In this document: positions 9,514 to 18,383 of the stretch, in pieces
Layout: every line of letters begins with the position of its first letter
Position numbering within the stretch: position 1 is the first letter of the stretch
DNA from: Pseudomonas oryzihabitans
Lineage (GTDB): Bacteria > Pseudomonadota > Gammaproteobacteria > Pseudomonadales > Pseudomonadaceae
Direction of reading: 5' to 3'
Length of the DNA: 64,000 nucleotides
Assembly: GCF_001518815.1 (NCBI RefSeq)
Contig: NZ_CP013987.1
Coordinates: forward strand, 1,529,001-1,593,000
The notes under the pieces: generated by a model
Told to the model about the DNA's origin: nothing
The model's input: the letters and a program-made list of their open reading frames with translations, nothing else
The model's database searches: none
Position numbers and translations under genes: made by a program

Positions 9514-10139
9514 GGGGCGGCCGCGCTTGCCTGACCTCCGGTCGCGCGCTTTCGAGCCTGCTGCTGTGCGCCCTGTTGTTCCTGGCTGGTTGCGCCAGTC
9601 CACCCCAGACCCGTGTGGTACTGATGCCCGATGAGGACGGCCATGTCGGCGCCGTTTCGGTCACCAGTTCTGCCGGCCGGCAGGCCATCGACCAGGGCTT
9701 TGCCGAGGTCACCGTGGCCCGGCCCGGTCAAGCGCCTACGGCTTCCCAGCCAGTGGATCAGCCGACCTTCACGCAGCAGAATCAGCAGATCCTGGCGGCC
9801 CAGCCTTCGCCACCCAAGACCTTCGTGCTCAACTTCCTTTCCGACAGCATGGAGCTCACTCCCCAATCCAAGGCGCTCCTGCCTCAGGTGCTGGAGACTG
9901 CGCGCGAACGCCTGCCGACCGAAATCTCGGTATTCGGCCATGCGGATGGTTCGGGTGCGCCGTCCTACAACCTCGATCTCTCGGCCCAGCGTGCGCGTAA
10001 GGTCGCCGGTCTGCTGCAACGGCTCGATCCCAAGCTGCGCGTCAATGTCGAGTTCTTTGGCGACACGGTTCCCCTGGTACCGGCGCGCGCCGGCAAATCC
10101 GAACCGCGCAACCGACGCGCCGAAATCCTGATTCTCTAG
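9510..10139 (+). CDS. OmpA-family lipoprotein
   Basis: A 209-residue protein with lipobox LAGC (Cys28) and a C-terminal OmpA/MotB-type peptidoglycan-binding domain from about residue 105. The domain shows FVLNFLSDSMELTPQSKALL, VFGHADGSGAPSYNLDLSAQRA and EPRNRRAEIL, including the Asp and Arg that bind diaminopimelate. The middle part (about residues 30-95) is a variable linker. It overlaps the FecR gene (ATGA) and lies 10 bases before the CHASE2/HD-GYP gene, so all three should be co-transcribed. Likely anchored in the outer membrane and bound to the cell wall. Confidence 0.88.
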   Translation: MRGGRACLTSGRALSSLLLCALLFLAGCASPPQTRVVLMPDEDGHVGAVSVTSSAGRQAIDQGFAEVTVARPGQAPTASQPVDQPTFTQQNQQILAAQPSPPKTFVLNFLSDSMELTPQSKALLPQVLETARERLPTEISVFGHADGSGAPSYNLDLSAQRARKVAGLLQRLDPKLRVNVEFFGDTVPLVPARAGKSEPRNRRAEILIL

Positions 10140-10149
10140 AGTCTGGCGC

Positions 10150-12153
10150 ATGAAAGCTGTCACTACCGCGCTGCGGCGTCGAGCGCCCTGGATGTTCCTG
10201 GTCAGCCTGGGACTATCGCTGGCCTTCGGTCTGGGCGCCTTGCTGCAACTGGCGCCGCTGCAGTACCTCGATCGTATCCTCTACGATCAGCTCAGCCGGT
10301 TTTCGGCCGACGAGGAAGACGCCAAGGCCGTCCAGGTAGTCAGCATCGATGAGGCCAGCCTCGCCGCGCTGGGGCAGTGGCCCTGGCCACGCTACCGGGT
10401 AGCGGAGTTGCTCTCCCGCATCGCCGAGGCGCAGCCGGCCGCCATCGCCGTCGATGTGCTGTTCAGCGAGCCGGATCGGACATCGCTCAAGGCGCTGCAG
10501 CGGAGCTTCGAGAACGACTTCGGCGTGGAACTGAATTTCTCCGGGGTTCCGCCGGAATTGCAGGACAACGACGGCTATCTCGGCTATGTCATGGGCCAGA
10601 CGGGCGCCGTCGGTGCGCGCTTCTTCTTTCTCGGCCTGCCGACGCCCCACCTGAGCGGCTTGCGCCCGGGTGTCGGCTTCACGGGCGCGCTGGACGCACT
10701 CAGGCTACCCGAGGCGAGTGGGGCCCTGAGCAGCGTCGCTCCCATCGCTGACCAGACGCGCTTCAGCGGCTTCATCAATAGCCAGCGGGACAGCGACGGT
10801 ATCCTGCGGCGGGTGCCCCTGTTGCTGAGTCATCAAGGCATCGTGCATCCCAGTCTGGCGCTCGCGGCCAGCATGCGCGCCCTGGGGCTTACCCAGGGGG
10901 TGATCGAAGACGGACTCGCCGGCCCGACGCTGCGCCTGGGCGATCACCGGCTGCCGCTCGACCGCGAGGGTCGGGCGCTGTTGCGTCTACATGCCGGTGC
11001 CCAGCACTATCCGGAGGTCTCGGCACTGGCCGTGCTGCAAGGGGCGGTGGCGCCCGCCGCGCTCAAGGGCAAGGTGGTGTTCGTCGGCGTCACGGCTGCG
11101 GGTTTCAATGACCTGCATACCACGGCGCTGGGCAAGATCTTTTCCGGCGTAAGGCTGCAGGCGGCCCTGGCCCAGGATCTGCTGGACGAGGCCCTGGTGC
11201 GGGTTCCGCAATTCGCCGGTGTACTGCAGTTGCTGTTGTGTCTGGCGAGCGGCCTGCTGTTGTCCGTAGGCTTTTTCTTCAACCGCAGTCAGCGCCTGTT
11301 CCTGCTGCTGGCGGTGGCCTTGATCGTGGTTCCGCAACTGCTCAGTGCCTGGTTGTTCATGCGTCTTAGCATCTTCGTGCCCTTGGCGGCGCCCTTGCTG
11401 CTGGTGCTGGTGCTGTCAGGCCTGGCGCTGGTGACCCGCAGCATCCTGGCACGGCGTCATGAGGAGCGTTGGCGGCGGCAACTGGAACGTTCGCGTCAGA
11501 TCACCATCGAGTCCATGGCGGCGGTGGCCGAGACCCGGGATCCTGAAACCGGGGCCCATATCAAGCGTACCCAGCACTATGTCCGCGCCATCGCCGAGCA
11601 CATGCGGCGCACCGGTCAGGCACCAGAGCTGCTCACACCGGATTACATCCAGCTGCTGTTCCTGTCCGCACCCCTGCACGACATCGGCAAGGTCGGCGTG
11701 CCGGACGCCATCCTGCTCAAGCCCGGTCGTTTGACGCCGGAAGAAATGCAGGTGATGCAGCGGCATGCCGAATTCGGGCGCCAGATCATCCTCAACACTG
11801 CGAGCCACCTGGAGGAGGACAACTTCCTCGCCTTGGCCGCCGAGATCGCCAGCACCCATCATGAGAAATGGGATGGCAGTGGTTATCCCAATGGGCTGGC
11901 CGGCACCACCATCCCCTTGGCGGGGCGGATCATGGCGGTAGCGGATATCTACGACGCCCTGATCAGCCGCCGCTGCTACAAGGAGCCCTTCAGCCATGAA
12001 GAGTCGCTGCGGATGATGCGTGAGATGCGTGGCACCACCTTCGATCCCGAAGTGCTGGATGCCTTTCTGGCCATCGAACCGCAGATCCTGGCCATCGCCC
12101 AGCGCTTTCACGATGAAGGCGCCGGAGGTTCAAAGCGCCTGGTCTGGGGATAG
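10150..12153 (+). CDS. CHASE2-domain membrane protein with HD-GYP c-di-GMP phosphodiesterase
   Basis: A 667-residue sensor enzyme. Layout: one N-terminal transmembrane helix (about 14-36), a periplasmic CHASE2 sensor (about 40-345), three closely packed transmembrane helices (about 356-430), a short linker and a cytoplasmic HD-GYP domain (about 450-650). Catalytic motifs are intact: HIKRTQHYVRAIAEHM, the metal-binding LHDIGKVGVPDAILL near residue 509 and HHEKWDGSGYPNGLAG near residue 569. It should hydrolyse cyclic di-GMP in response to an envelope signal. Placement after a FecR-domain protein and an OmpA-like lipoprotein suggests those supply or transmit the signal; that link is inference. 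Confidence 0.92.
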   Translation: MKAVTTALRRRAPWMFLVSLGLSLAFGLGALLQLAPLQYLDRILYDQLSRFSADEEDAKAVQVVSIDEASLAALGQWPWPRYRVAELLSRIAEAQPAAIAVDVLFSEPDRTSLKALQRSFENDFGVELNFSGVPPELQDNDGYLGYVMGQTGAVGARFFFLGLPTPHLSGLRPGVGFTGALDALRLPEASGALSSVAPIADQTRFSGFINSQRDSDGILRRVPLLLSHQGIVHPSLALAASMRALGLTQGVIEDGLAGPTLRLGDHRLPLDREGRALLRLHAGAQHYPEVSALAVLQGAVAPAALKGKVVFVGVTAAGFNDLHTTALGKIFSGVRLQAALAQDLLDEALVRVPQFAGVLQLLLCLASGLLLSVGFFFNRSQRLFLLLAVALIVVPQLLSAWLFMRLSIFVPLAAPLLLVLVLSGLALVTRSILARRHEERWRRQLERSRQITIESMAAVAETRDPETGAHIKRTQHYVRAIAEHMRRTGQAPELLTPDYIQLLFLSAPLHDIGKVGVPDAILLKPGRLTPEEMQVMQRHAEFGRQIILNTASHLEEDNFLALAAEIASTHHEKWDGSGYPNGLAGTTIPLAGRIMAVADIYDALISRRCYKEPFSHEESLRMMREMRGTTFDPEVLDAFLAIEPQILAIAQRFHDEGAGGSKRLVWG

Positions 12154-12574
12154 GGCGCGACAAGGAGGCATGGCCCATGTCAGTCCGGAATGGATGGTGG
12201 GATCCAACTGCACCGTGATAGCCCTACCCGCCCTGTCGCGTCCTCCAATCTGGAGCAACGCGATCCTTCCGGATACCGGGCTCTGCTGACATTGGGCACC
12301 TGTTACACCTGACGAAACATTCTCTTGAAATTTCTTATCGGCAGGCGATGGAAGGCCAGGGGCTCGAAAGGGCTGTGCTTGAGCGGTTGCTCCATGAACG
12401 GCATGGATTCGCGTTCGCTTATGATATTAATTTGCATTTACAGATGCTTCCAGGTTGCATAGCCTGCGTCCCGCCGCGCAAGACGGCATTGGATACCGGT
12501 CCCTGGAAAGCCTCCAGCGAGTCCTTACGTGGGGTACGGACGGGTCGGTGTTTCCCTAGAGGACGACCAACGAC
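12154..12574. other. Intergenic region upstream of the siderophore receptor
   Basis: 421 bases with no protein-like frame. The only element I can support is the Fur-box-like sequence at 12417-12435 in an A+T-rich patch. The rest holds a possible end of the HD-GYP operon, but no classical terminator with a T-run was found. Confidence 0.5.
12417..12435 (+). promoter_or_regulatory. Candidate Fur box
   Basis: The 19-base stretch beginning GCTTATGATATTAATTTGC matches the GATAATGATAATCATTATC Fur consensus at 13 of 19 positions by direct alignment. It lies in a local A+T-rich patch 140 bases before the receptor start, where a Fur-repressed promoter would be expected for an iron-siderophore receptor. 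Confidence 0.5.
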
Positions 12575-14977
12575 ATGCAGCTCTTCTCCCTCCGCCTTCT
12601 CGCGCTTTCCGTATCCCTGGGCGTGGCGACCCTCGCCCAGGCCGCCCCTGTGGCGCTGTCCCAGCCGGCGCAGCCGCTGGCCGATGCTTTGCAGAGCTTC
12701 GCGCGCGCCAGTGGTCTTCAGGTGAACTACGATGCCACGGCCCTGGTGGGCAAGCGTGCGCCGGCGCTGTCGGGGCGGATGGAGCCGGACGTGGCGCTGC
12801 AGCGCCTGCTGGCTGGCAGCGGCCTGGCCGCTTCGGTCACCGGCAAGGTCGCGACCGTCGCCCCGGTGGCCACCCAGGCGGCGACCGGCAGCGTGGCGCT
12901 GGAGGCCACCACCATCAGCGCGGACGATGGCTCCCTGACGGGCCGGACGACCACCGAAGGGACACGCTCCTACACCACCGGTGCCATGAGCACCTCCACC
13001 GGCCTGCCCCTGTCGATCCGGGAGACGCCCCAGTCGGTGAGCGTCATCACCCGGCAGCGCATGGAAGACCAAGGCATGACCGATCTCAATGATGTGGTCA
13101 GATACGCCCCGGGCGTAACGCTGCGCAAGTTCGGCGGCGACCGCCAGGAATTCCTCTCCCGCGGCTTCCGCATCGACAACGTCATGTACGACGGCCTGCC
13201 CACCACGGCCGGGACCTTCACCCTCGACAGTTTGTCCTCGGCCGATCTGTCCATCTACGACCGTGTCGAGGTGGTCCGCGGCGCCACCGGCCTGATGACC
13301 GGGGCCGGCGATCCTTCGGCCACCCTGAACCTGGTGCGCAAGCGTCCGACCGCCTTTCCCCAGGTCAGCGTCACCACCAGCGCCGGCAGCTGGGACCGTT
13401 ACCGTACCGAGGTCGACGCCTCCAACAAGCTCAACGAAGCCGGCACCCTGCGCGGTCGCGCCGTGGCTGCCTATGAGGACGGCCACAGCTTCCAGGACGT
13501 GCGCGAGCGCAAGCGCCAGACCTTCTATGGCGTCCTCGAAGCGGATCTCAGCGACTCCACTACCTGGACCATCGGCGCGTCCAAGCAGCGTGAGGACAAG
13601 ACCTCCGACTGGGGCAGCCTGCCCAGCGGCCCCAATGGCGAGGACCTGCACCTGTCGCGCTCTACTTTCCTGAGCGGTGATTGGGCCTACTGGGATCAGG
13701 ACAACTACACCCTGTTCTCCGACATCACCCACACCTTCGACAACGGCTGGAAGGCCAAGCTGGCGGCGCAGCAGGTCTGGGCGAATTCCGATACCTACTC
13801 CAACTACCTGACGTCCACGGCCGCGGACTTTAGCTACAGTTCGGTGAGTGACTTTGGTACCGCTTCGGGCGCCTATCGCACCGATTCCGATCAGCTCAAC
13901 CTTGATGCTTCGGTGAGCGGGCCCTTCCAGTTTCTGGGTCGCGAGCACGAACTGATGGCCGGGATCAGTCGGCGGCAGGATAAGTTCTATCAGCGTGGCG
14001 GCTATTCCGGTGCTACTCCGGTGGACATCTACAACTTCCGCCCCAGCAGCATCCCCAAGCCGGCCAAGGACAGCCTGACACCCTATGCCAGCAAGAACAC
14101 CACCACCGAAGAGGCGGTGTATGCGGCAGCGCGCTTCAATCCGGTGGACCCGCTGCACGTCATCGTCGGGGGACGAGTCAGCTGGTATGACTTCGACAAC
14201 CTTTACAGCGACAACGACTACAAGGCCACCCGCGAAGTCACGCCCTATGCCGGCATCATCTACGACCTAAACGACACCTATTCGGTCTATGCCAGCTATA
14301 CCGAGATCTTCAAGCCACAAAGCGAGCAGAACTCCGGGGGTTCGGTTCTGGAGCCCATGACTGGCAAAAGCTACGAGATCGGTCTCAAGGGTGCTTATTT
14401 CGATGGCGCGCTGAATGCCTCCGTGGCGCTGTTCGACACCATCCAGGAGAATCGTGCCTACCTGCCAGCCAATCAGGCCACCTTCTGCCCTGGCTACCCC
14501 GCGCAGAGCTGTTACAGCGCTGCGGGCGAGGTCCGCAGTCGCGGTATCGACGCGGAAATCTCCGGCCAACTGACGCCAAACTGGCAGGCGTCTGCAGCCT
14601 ATACCCTGGTACTTAGCCAATACACCAAGGATGTCACCTACGAGGATCGCCGCTTCGCGCCCGAGCAGCCCAAGCACCTGTTCAAGGCCGTCACCAGCTA
14701 CCAACTCACGGGTAGCCTGAGCAACTGGCGTATCGGTGCCGATCTGCAAGCTCAGAGCGAGACCTTCGAGCGCGTTGGCACCGGCGAGGCCAAGCAGGAT
14801 AGCTATGCCCTGGTGGGTCTGATGGCCGGCTACCGCTTCAACGAGCACTGGGATGGCCGGGTCAACTTCAACAACATCTTCGACGAGAAATACTGGCAGG
14901 GCATCCCGACGGGTACCGGAAGTGGCACCTATGGCGATCCCCGTAACGTCATGCTCAGCCTGAAGTGGACCCTCTGA
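12575..14977 (+). CDS. TonB-dependent siderophore receptor with STN signalling domain (FpvA/PupB class)
   Basis: An 800-residue outer-membrane receptor. A signal peptide (about residues 1-23, ending AQA) is followed by an STN domain (about 35-85: LSQPAQPLADALQSFARASG, LQRLLAGSGLAA). Next come a TonB-box-like stretch near LEATTISAD, a plug domain (about 140-260, with SVSVITRQRM and VEVVRGATGLMTGAGDPSA) and a 22-strand barrel ending MLSLKWTL. The SIRETPQSVSVITR sequence is typical of ferric-siderophore receptors. The STN domain normally talks to a FecR anti-sigma and an ECF sigma factor, but none is adjacent here. The FecR-domain protein at 9064 lacks the anti-sigma part. Ligand unknown. Confidence 0.92.
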   Translation: MQLFSLRLLALSVSLGVATLAQAAPVALSQPAQPLADALQSFARASGLQVNYDATALVGKRAPALSGRMEPDVALQRLLAGSGLAASVTGKVATVAPVATQAATGSVALEATTISADDGSLTGRTTTEGTRSYTTGAMSTSTGLPLSIRETPQSVSVITRQRMEDQGMTDLNDVVRYAPGVTLRKFGGDRQEFLSRGFRIDNVMYDGLPTTAGTFTLDSLSSADLSIYDRVEVVRGATGLMTGAGDPSATLNLVRKRPTAFPQVSVTTSAGSWDRYRTEVDASNKLNEAGTLRGRAVAAYEDGHSFQDVRERKRQTFYGVLEADLSDSTTWTIGASKQREDKTSDWGSLPSGPNGEDLHLSRSTFLSGDWAYWDQDNYTLFSDITHTFDNGWKAKLAAQQVWANSDTYSNYLTSTAADFSYSSVSDFGTASGAYRTDSDQLNLDASVSGPFQFLGREHELMAGISRRQDKFYQRGGYSGATPVDIYNFRPSSIPKPAKDSLTPYASKNTTTEEAVYAAARFNPVDPLHVIVGGRVSWYDFDNLYSDNDYKATREVTPYAGIIYDLNDTYSVYASYTEIFKPQSEQNSGGSVLEPMTGKSYEIGLKGAYFDGALNASVALFDTIQENRAYLPANQATFCPGYPAQSCYSAAGEVRSRGIDAEISGQLTPNWQASAAYTLVLSQYTKDVTYEDRRFAPEQPKHLFKAVTSYQLTGSLSNWRIGADLQAQSETFERVGTGEAKQDSYALVGLMAGYRFNEHWDGRVNFNNIFDEKYWQGIPTGTGSGTYGDPRNVMLSLKWTL

Positions 14978-15069
14978 TCCCGCGACTCCGTTAGCAGGCT
15001 CACGCTTCGCCCTTGTCCAGTCCCCTGGACCTGGGCGAAGCTACGGACGTCTGCGAAGGAGTGCCGCCC

Positions 15070-15576
15070 ATGTCCAGCTCTACCGTACACCTGGAACGCT
15101 ATGCCGATCGTCACGCCGAGGGCCTGGCCGCCCTCTATGGCGATCCGGCCGTGGCGCGGCAGGTGCTGCAATTGCCCTATCAGAGCGCCGAGCAGTGGCG
15201 GCAGCGTCAGACTGCCGAGCGCGAGGGACGGGTCGCGCTGGTCGCCCTGCAGCAGGGGCGGGTGGTGGGCAGTGCTAGTCTCGAACAGCAGCAGCGCATT
15301 CGCCGCCAGCACTGTGGTGCCCTCGGCATGGGGGTGGCCCGGGATTGCCAGGGGCAGGGCATAGGCACTCAGCTGCTGACGGCCCTGCTCGATCTCGCCG
15401 ACAACTGGATGAATCTGCAGCGCGTGGAGTTGACCGTTTTCAGCGACAACGCGCCTGCGCTGGCGTTGTATCGCAAGCTGGGTTTCGAAGAGGAAGGTCT
15501 CTTGCGCCGCTATGCGCTACGCGATGGGGTATTCGTCGACGTCTGCAGCATGGCGCGTTTCAAACCTGGCACCTAA
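15070..15576 (+). CDS. GNAT family N-acetyltransferase
   Basis: A 168-residue acetyl-CoA-dependent acyltransferase. The acetyl-CoA-binding motif A reads LGMGVARDCQGQGIGTQLL (about residues 80-98), followed by LQRVELTVFSDNAPALALYRKLGFEEEG (motif B). The layout resembles the RimJ/SpeG/PhnO-like Acetyltransf_3 group. The ATG at 15070 has GGAG 8 bases before it; an upstream in-frame start at 15013 is rejected. Acceptor substrate unknown. Confidence 0.9.
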   Translation: MSSSTVHLERYADRHAEGLAALYGDPAVARQVLQLPYQSAEQWRQRQTAEREGRVALVALQQGRVVGSASLEQQQRIRRQHCGALGMGVARDCQGQGIGTQLLTALLDLADNWMNLQRVELTVFSDNAPALALYRKLGFEEEGLLRRYALRDGVFVDVCSMARFKPGT

Positions 15577-15675
15577 GGGTGTATGAGGAAAACTTGAGTT
15601 CGCCACAAGAAACCTGAGTTTGTTTCATGCGCGCCTGGGTAGGACAATCTCTGCCTTGTCAGGTGGAGGTGTGCA

Positions 15676-16740
15676 ATGGTCAGGATTCATTCCCAGGGTT
15701 TTTCGCAGATCGAGCAACACGGCGATGCGTCCTTGGCGACGATGGCGCTCCTCGATGACACCCGTCGCGCAGCCCTGTTCGTGCGTGGACGCCAGCAGCG
15801 TCAGCAGGCGTGGCGTGCCCAGCAGGCCGCGGGCAGCGAGCTACTCGCCGTGGGTGACTTTGGCTGGGCTGATCGAGTGCTGGCCCATTCCTATCTGGTA
15901 GGCGCAGCCTCGCCCGCTACCTCTCAGGCTGCAACGGAAGACGGCCGCTGGTTCGATGGCGAGCGTTGCTATCGAATTCCCGAGTTCACTCGCGAGCAAT
16001 CCTTCGTCCTCAACTGGGAGTATCTGTTCGACGAGGTTGCCGAAGCCCGAGCGCTCGGGTTGGCGGTCAAGCCAGTGATCCTGGGTCCCTTGACCTATCT
16101 GTGGCTAGGCCGCTCTCTCGATTCTGCCTTCGAGCGTCTCGACCTGCTGGAGTCGCTACTGCCCGTCTATGGCCAGATCTTCGCGAGGCTGGCCGAACAG
16201 GGCGTGGAATGGATTCAGATCGACGAGCCTCTGCTTGGCCGGGAATTGCCACTGACCTGGCGCACGGCCTTCGAACGAGCCTACAACCTGCTGCAGCGCG
16301 AGCCATTGAAGAAGCTGCTTGCCGTATGTGATGGGGAGCTGACCGACAACCTTGGTCTGGCCGCGGGTCTCCCGGTGGATGGACTGCATGTCGACTGGCC
16401 GCGTACGACCCAGGCGCAACAAGGTCTGCTCGATCGCCTACCTGCCTACAAAACACTTTCGCTGGGGCTGACTGGCGATTCCGAACCTGGTGCGCAAGAG
16501 CGGCGGTTGCAGTTCGCGCGTCAGGCGGGCGAACGCCTGCAGGATCGTCTCTGGCTGTCGCCTGCCGTCGGTTCGAGTGAGGCCGACTCGGGTCGGGCAG
16601 CCGCAACGAACAGTGAGTTCGTGCGCCTGGTCAGGGCCGCCAGGGTCAAGCCGGCAACCAGCGCGGAAAGATCCTGGTCAGCGATAGAAGCGGCGCTGGC
16701 GAAGCTGGGCGCGGCTCAGTCGGGCCTGGCTTCATCCTGA
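15676..16740 (+). CDS. Stand-alone MetE N-terminal-domain protein
   Basis: A 354-residue protein that aligns with only the N-terminal barrel of cobalamin-independent methionine synthase. Shared features include LLAVGDFGWADRVLAHSYLVG, YRIPEFTREQSFVLNWEYLFDE, VKPVILGPLTYLWLGRS, EWIQIDEPLLGRELPLTW and LPVDGLHVDW. MetE is about 750-770 residues; the C-terminal barrel with the zinc ligands and methyl transfer site is absent, because the LysE gene occupies the next DNA on the other strand. The usual N-terminal folate-binding PRIGxxRELKKA region is also degenerate here. GGAGG lies 6 bases before the ATG at 15676. It cannot be a normal methionine synthase. It may be a remnant or a repurposed binding domain. 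Confidence 0.82.
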   Translation: MVRIHSQGFSQIEQHGDASLATMALLDDTRRAALFVRGRQQRQQAWRAQQAAGSELLAVGDFGWADRVLAHSYLVGAASPATSQAATEDGRWFDGERCYRIPEFTREQSFVLNWEYLFDEVAEARALGLAVKPVILGPLTYLWLGRSLDSAFERLDLLESLLPVYGQIFARLAEQGVEWIQIDEPLLGRELPLTWRTAFERAYNLLQREPLKKLLAVCDGELTDNLGLAAGLPVDGLHVDWPRTTQAQQGLLDRLPAYKTLSLGLTGDSEPGAQERRLQFARQAGERLQDRLWLSPAVGSSEADSGRAAATNSEFVRLVRAARVKPATSAERSWSAIEAALAKLGAAQSGLASS

Positions 16741-16759
16741 GCGGATTGCTACGGCAGGG

Positions 16760-17389
16760 CTAGCGGTGAGCGGTCAGTAGCAGGCCGCCCGCGCCGGCGA
16801 AAAAGGCTCCGGTAGCTTGGTTGAGCCGGCGTACGCCGCGGGAGCCGCGGATGAAGCGGCGGATCTGCCGGCCAAACAGACCATAGATGAAGGCCGCGAC
16901 CATTTCGGCGAACAGGTGGGTGCCGCCGAGGTAGATGAATTGCTGCGTCGTTGGCTGGTTGGGATTGATGAACTGCGGAAAGACCGCTGCGAACAGCAGG
17001 ATCGCCTTGGGGTTGCTGATGCCGATGAGGAATTCTTGCAGCATCAGGCGATGCAGTGCGCGCGGTTGCGCCGTACTGGTCTCGGTCAGATCCAGGCCCT
17101 CGAAGGCCCGGCTGCGCCAGCTCTTCACGCCCAGGTAGAGCAGGTAGAGGGCGCCGACCCACTTGATGACGGTAAAGGCCATCTCCGAGGCCAGCAGCAT
17201 GGCCCCCAGGCCTACCGCCGAGATCACCAGGAAGATCACGAAGGCCACGTCGCGACCAAGCGCCGCCAGGCCAGCCGTCACCGCGCCATGGCGGATACCG
17301 TTGCTCAGGGAGCAGAAGTTGTTGGGGCCAGGCGTCAGGGCGATGAGCAGGGCGACCGGAAAGAACAGCAGGGCATCGACGAGGTTCAT
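16760..17389 (-). CDS. LysE/RhtB family amino-acid exporter
   Basis: A 209-residue inner-membrane protein with about six hydrophobic segments. The family signature near the N-terminus reads ALTPGPNNFCSLSNGIRHG (about residues 18-36), and the second half contains FLIGISNPKAILLFAAVFPQF. These are hallmarks of LysE/RhtB/RarD-type efflux of amino acids or derivatives. The start at 17389 (MNLVDALLFFPVALLIAL) gives full length. It is convergent with the MetE-domain gene, with a 19-base gap. Exported compound unknown. Confidence 0.92.
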   Translation of the reverse strand: MNLVDALLFFPVALLIALTPGPNNFCSLSNGIRHGAVTAGLAALGRDVAFVIFLVISAVGLGAMLLASEMAFTVIKWVGALYLLYLGVKSWRSRAFEGLDLTETSTAQPRALHRLMLQEFLIGISNPKAILLFAAVFPQFINPNQPTTQQFIYLGGTHLFAEMVAAFIYGLFGRQIRRFIRGSRGVRRLNQATGAFFAGAGGLLLTAHR

Positions 17390-17438
17390 GGCGGTCGCCT
17401 GAGACGCCGAGAAGGCGCGGAAGAGGAGGGCTGGTGGG

Positions 17439-18257
17439 CTATTTAAACCGTCTTTCCACGCCTTTCTCCACCAGAATCTTCGCCGAGATTTCCTCTACGG
17501 AAAAATGCGTGGTGTTGATGAAGGAGATGTTCTCGCGGCGGAACAGACTTTCTACCTCGCGCAGTTCGAATTCGCACTGGGCGAAGCTCGCATAGCGGCT
17601 GTTAGGGCGCCGCTCGTGCCTGATCGCCGCCAGCCGTTCCGCGTCGATGGTCAGCCCGAACAGCTTGTCGCGATAGGTCTTGAGCGAGGCGGGCAATTGC
17701 AGGCGCTCCATGTCTTCCTCGGTCAACGGATAGTTGGCCGCGCGGATGCCATATTGCAGTGCCATATAGAGGCAGGTCGGCGTCTTGCCGCAGCGCGAGA
17801 CCCCCACCAGGATCAAATCGGCCTGCGCATAGTGGGTCGTACGGGCGCCGTCGTCGTTTTCGAGTGCGAAATTGACGGCCTCGATCCGCTCCATGTAGTG
17901 ACTATTGTGCATGATCGAATGTGACTTCCCTACCGAATACGAAGATTCGGCGGAAAGTTCCCGTTCGAGTGGGGATAAAAAGGTGGAGAAGATGTCGATC
18001 ATGAACCCGTTTGACTGGTCCAGAATGGCCCGGATGTCACGGTTGACGATGGTATCGAAGATGATGGGCCGCGCACCGTCCTGAACGGCGGCGGCATTGA
18101 TCTGCTGTACCATCGCCCTGGCCTTGTCCAACGTATCCACGTAGGGGCGGGTGACCTTCCTGAAGGTGATGTCCCCGAACTGGGCCAGGAGGCTCTGACC
18201 GAGGGTTTCGGCGGTGATGCCGGTGCCATCGGAGATGAAAAAGGCGGTTCGTTGCAT
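17439..18257 (-). CDS. ppsR: PEP synthase regulatory protein PpsR (kinase/pyrophosphorylase)
   Basis: A 272-residue DUF299 protein that both inactivates (ADP-dependent phosphorylation) and reactivates (Pi-dependent) phosphoenolpyruvate synthase. The N-terminus [20 protein letters not shown] and the P-loop-like [15 protein letters not shown] (about residues 150-164) are diagnostic. The ATG at 18257 gives the standard length. It is divergently transcribed from its target ppsA, with a 126-base shared promoter region, the usual arrangement in Pseudomonas. Confidence 0.96.
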   Translation of the reverse strand: MQRTAFFISDGTGITAETLGQSLLAQFGDITFRKVTRPYVDTLDKARAMVQQINAAAVQDGARPIIFDTIVNRDIRAILDQSNGFMIDIFSTFLSPLERELSAESSYSVGKSHSIMHNSHYMERIEAVNFALENDDGARTTHYAQADLILVGVSRCGKTPTCLYMALQYGIRAANYPLTEEDMERLQLPASLKTYRDKLFGLTIDAERLAAIRHERRPNSRYASFAQCEFELREVESLFRRENISFINTTHFSVEEISAKILVEKGVERRFK

Positions 18258-18383
18258 GGAAGGACGTCCTGGTGGCGTACGGGGCAGGGATCGCTGCACT
18301 GTAACCTACCGTCGTCCACTGTCCATGGGGCGAGCGCCGAGGCGTACTGCTTTCCCACAAAGACACAAGATGGAGAGAAGACC

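Noticed and set aside
12419-14158. 579-codon open frame on the minus strand opposite the TonB-dependent receptor
   Set aside because: Gly/Ala/Arg-rich shadow of the receptor gene.
15577-15675. B12 or SAM riboswitch before the MetE-like gene
   Set aside because: The gap is only 99 bases and none of the conserved blocks of either riboswitch is present.
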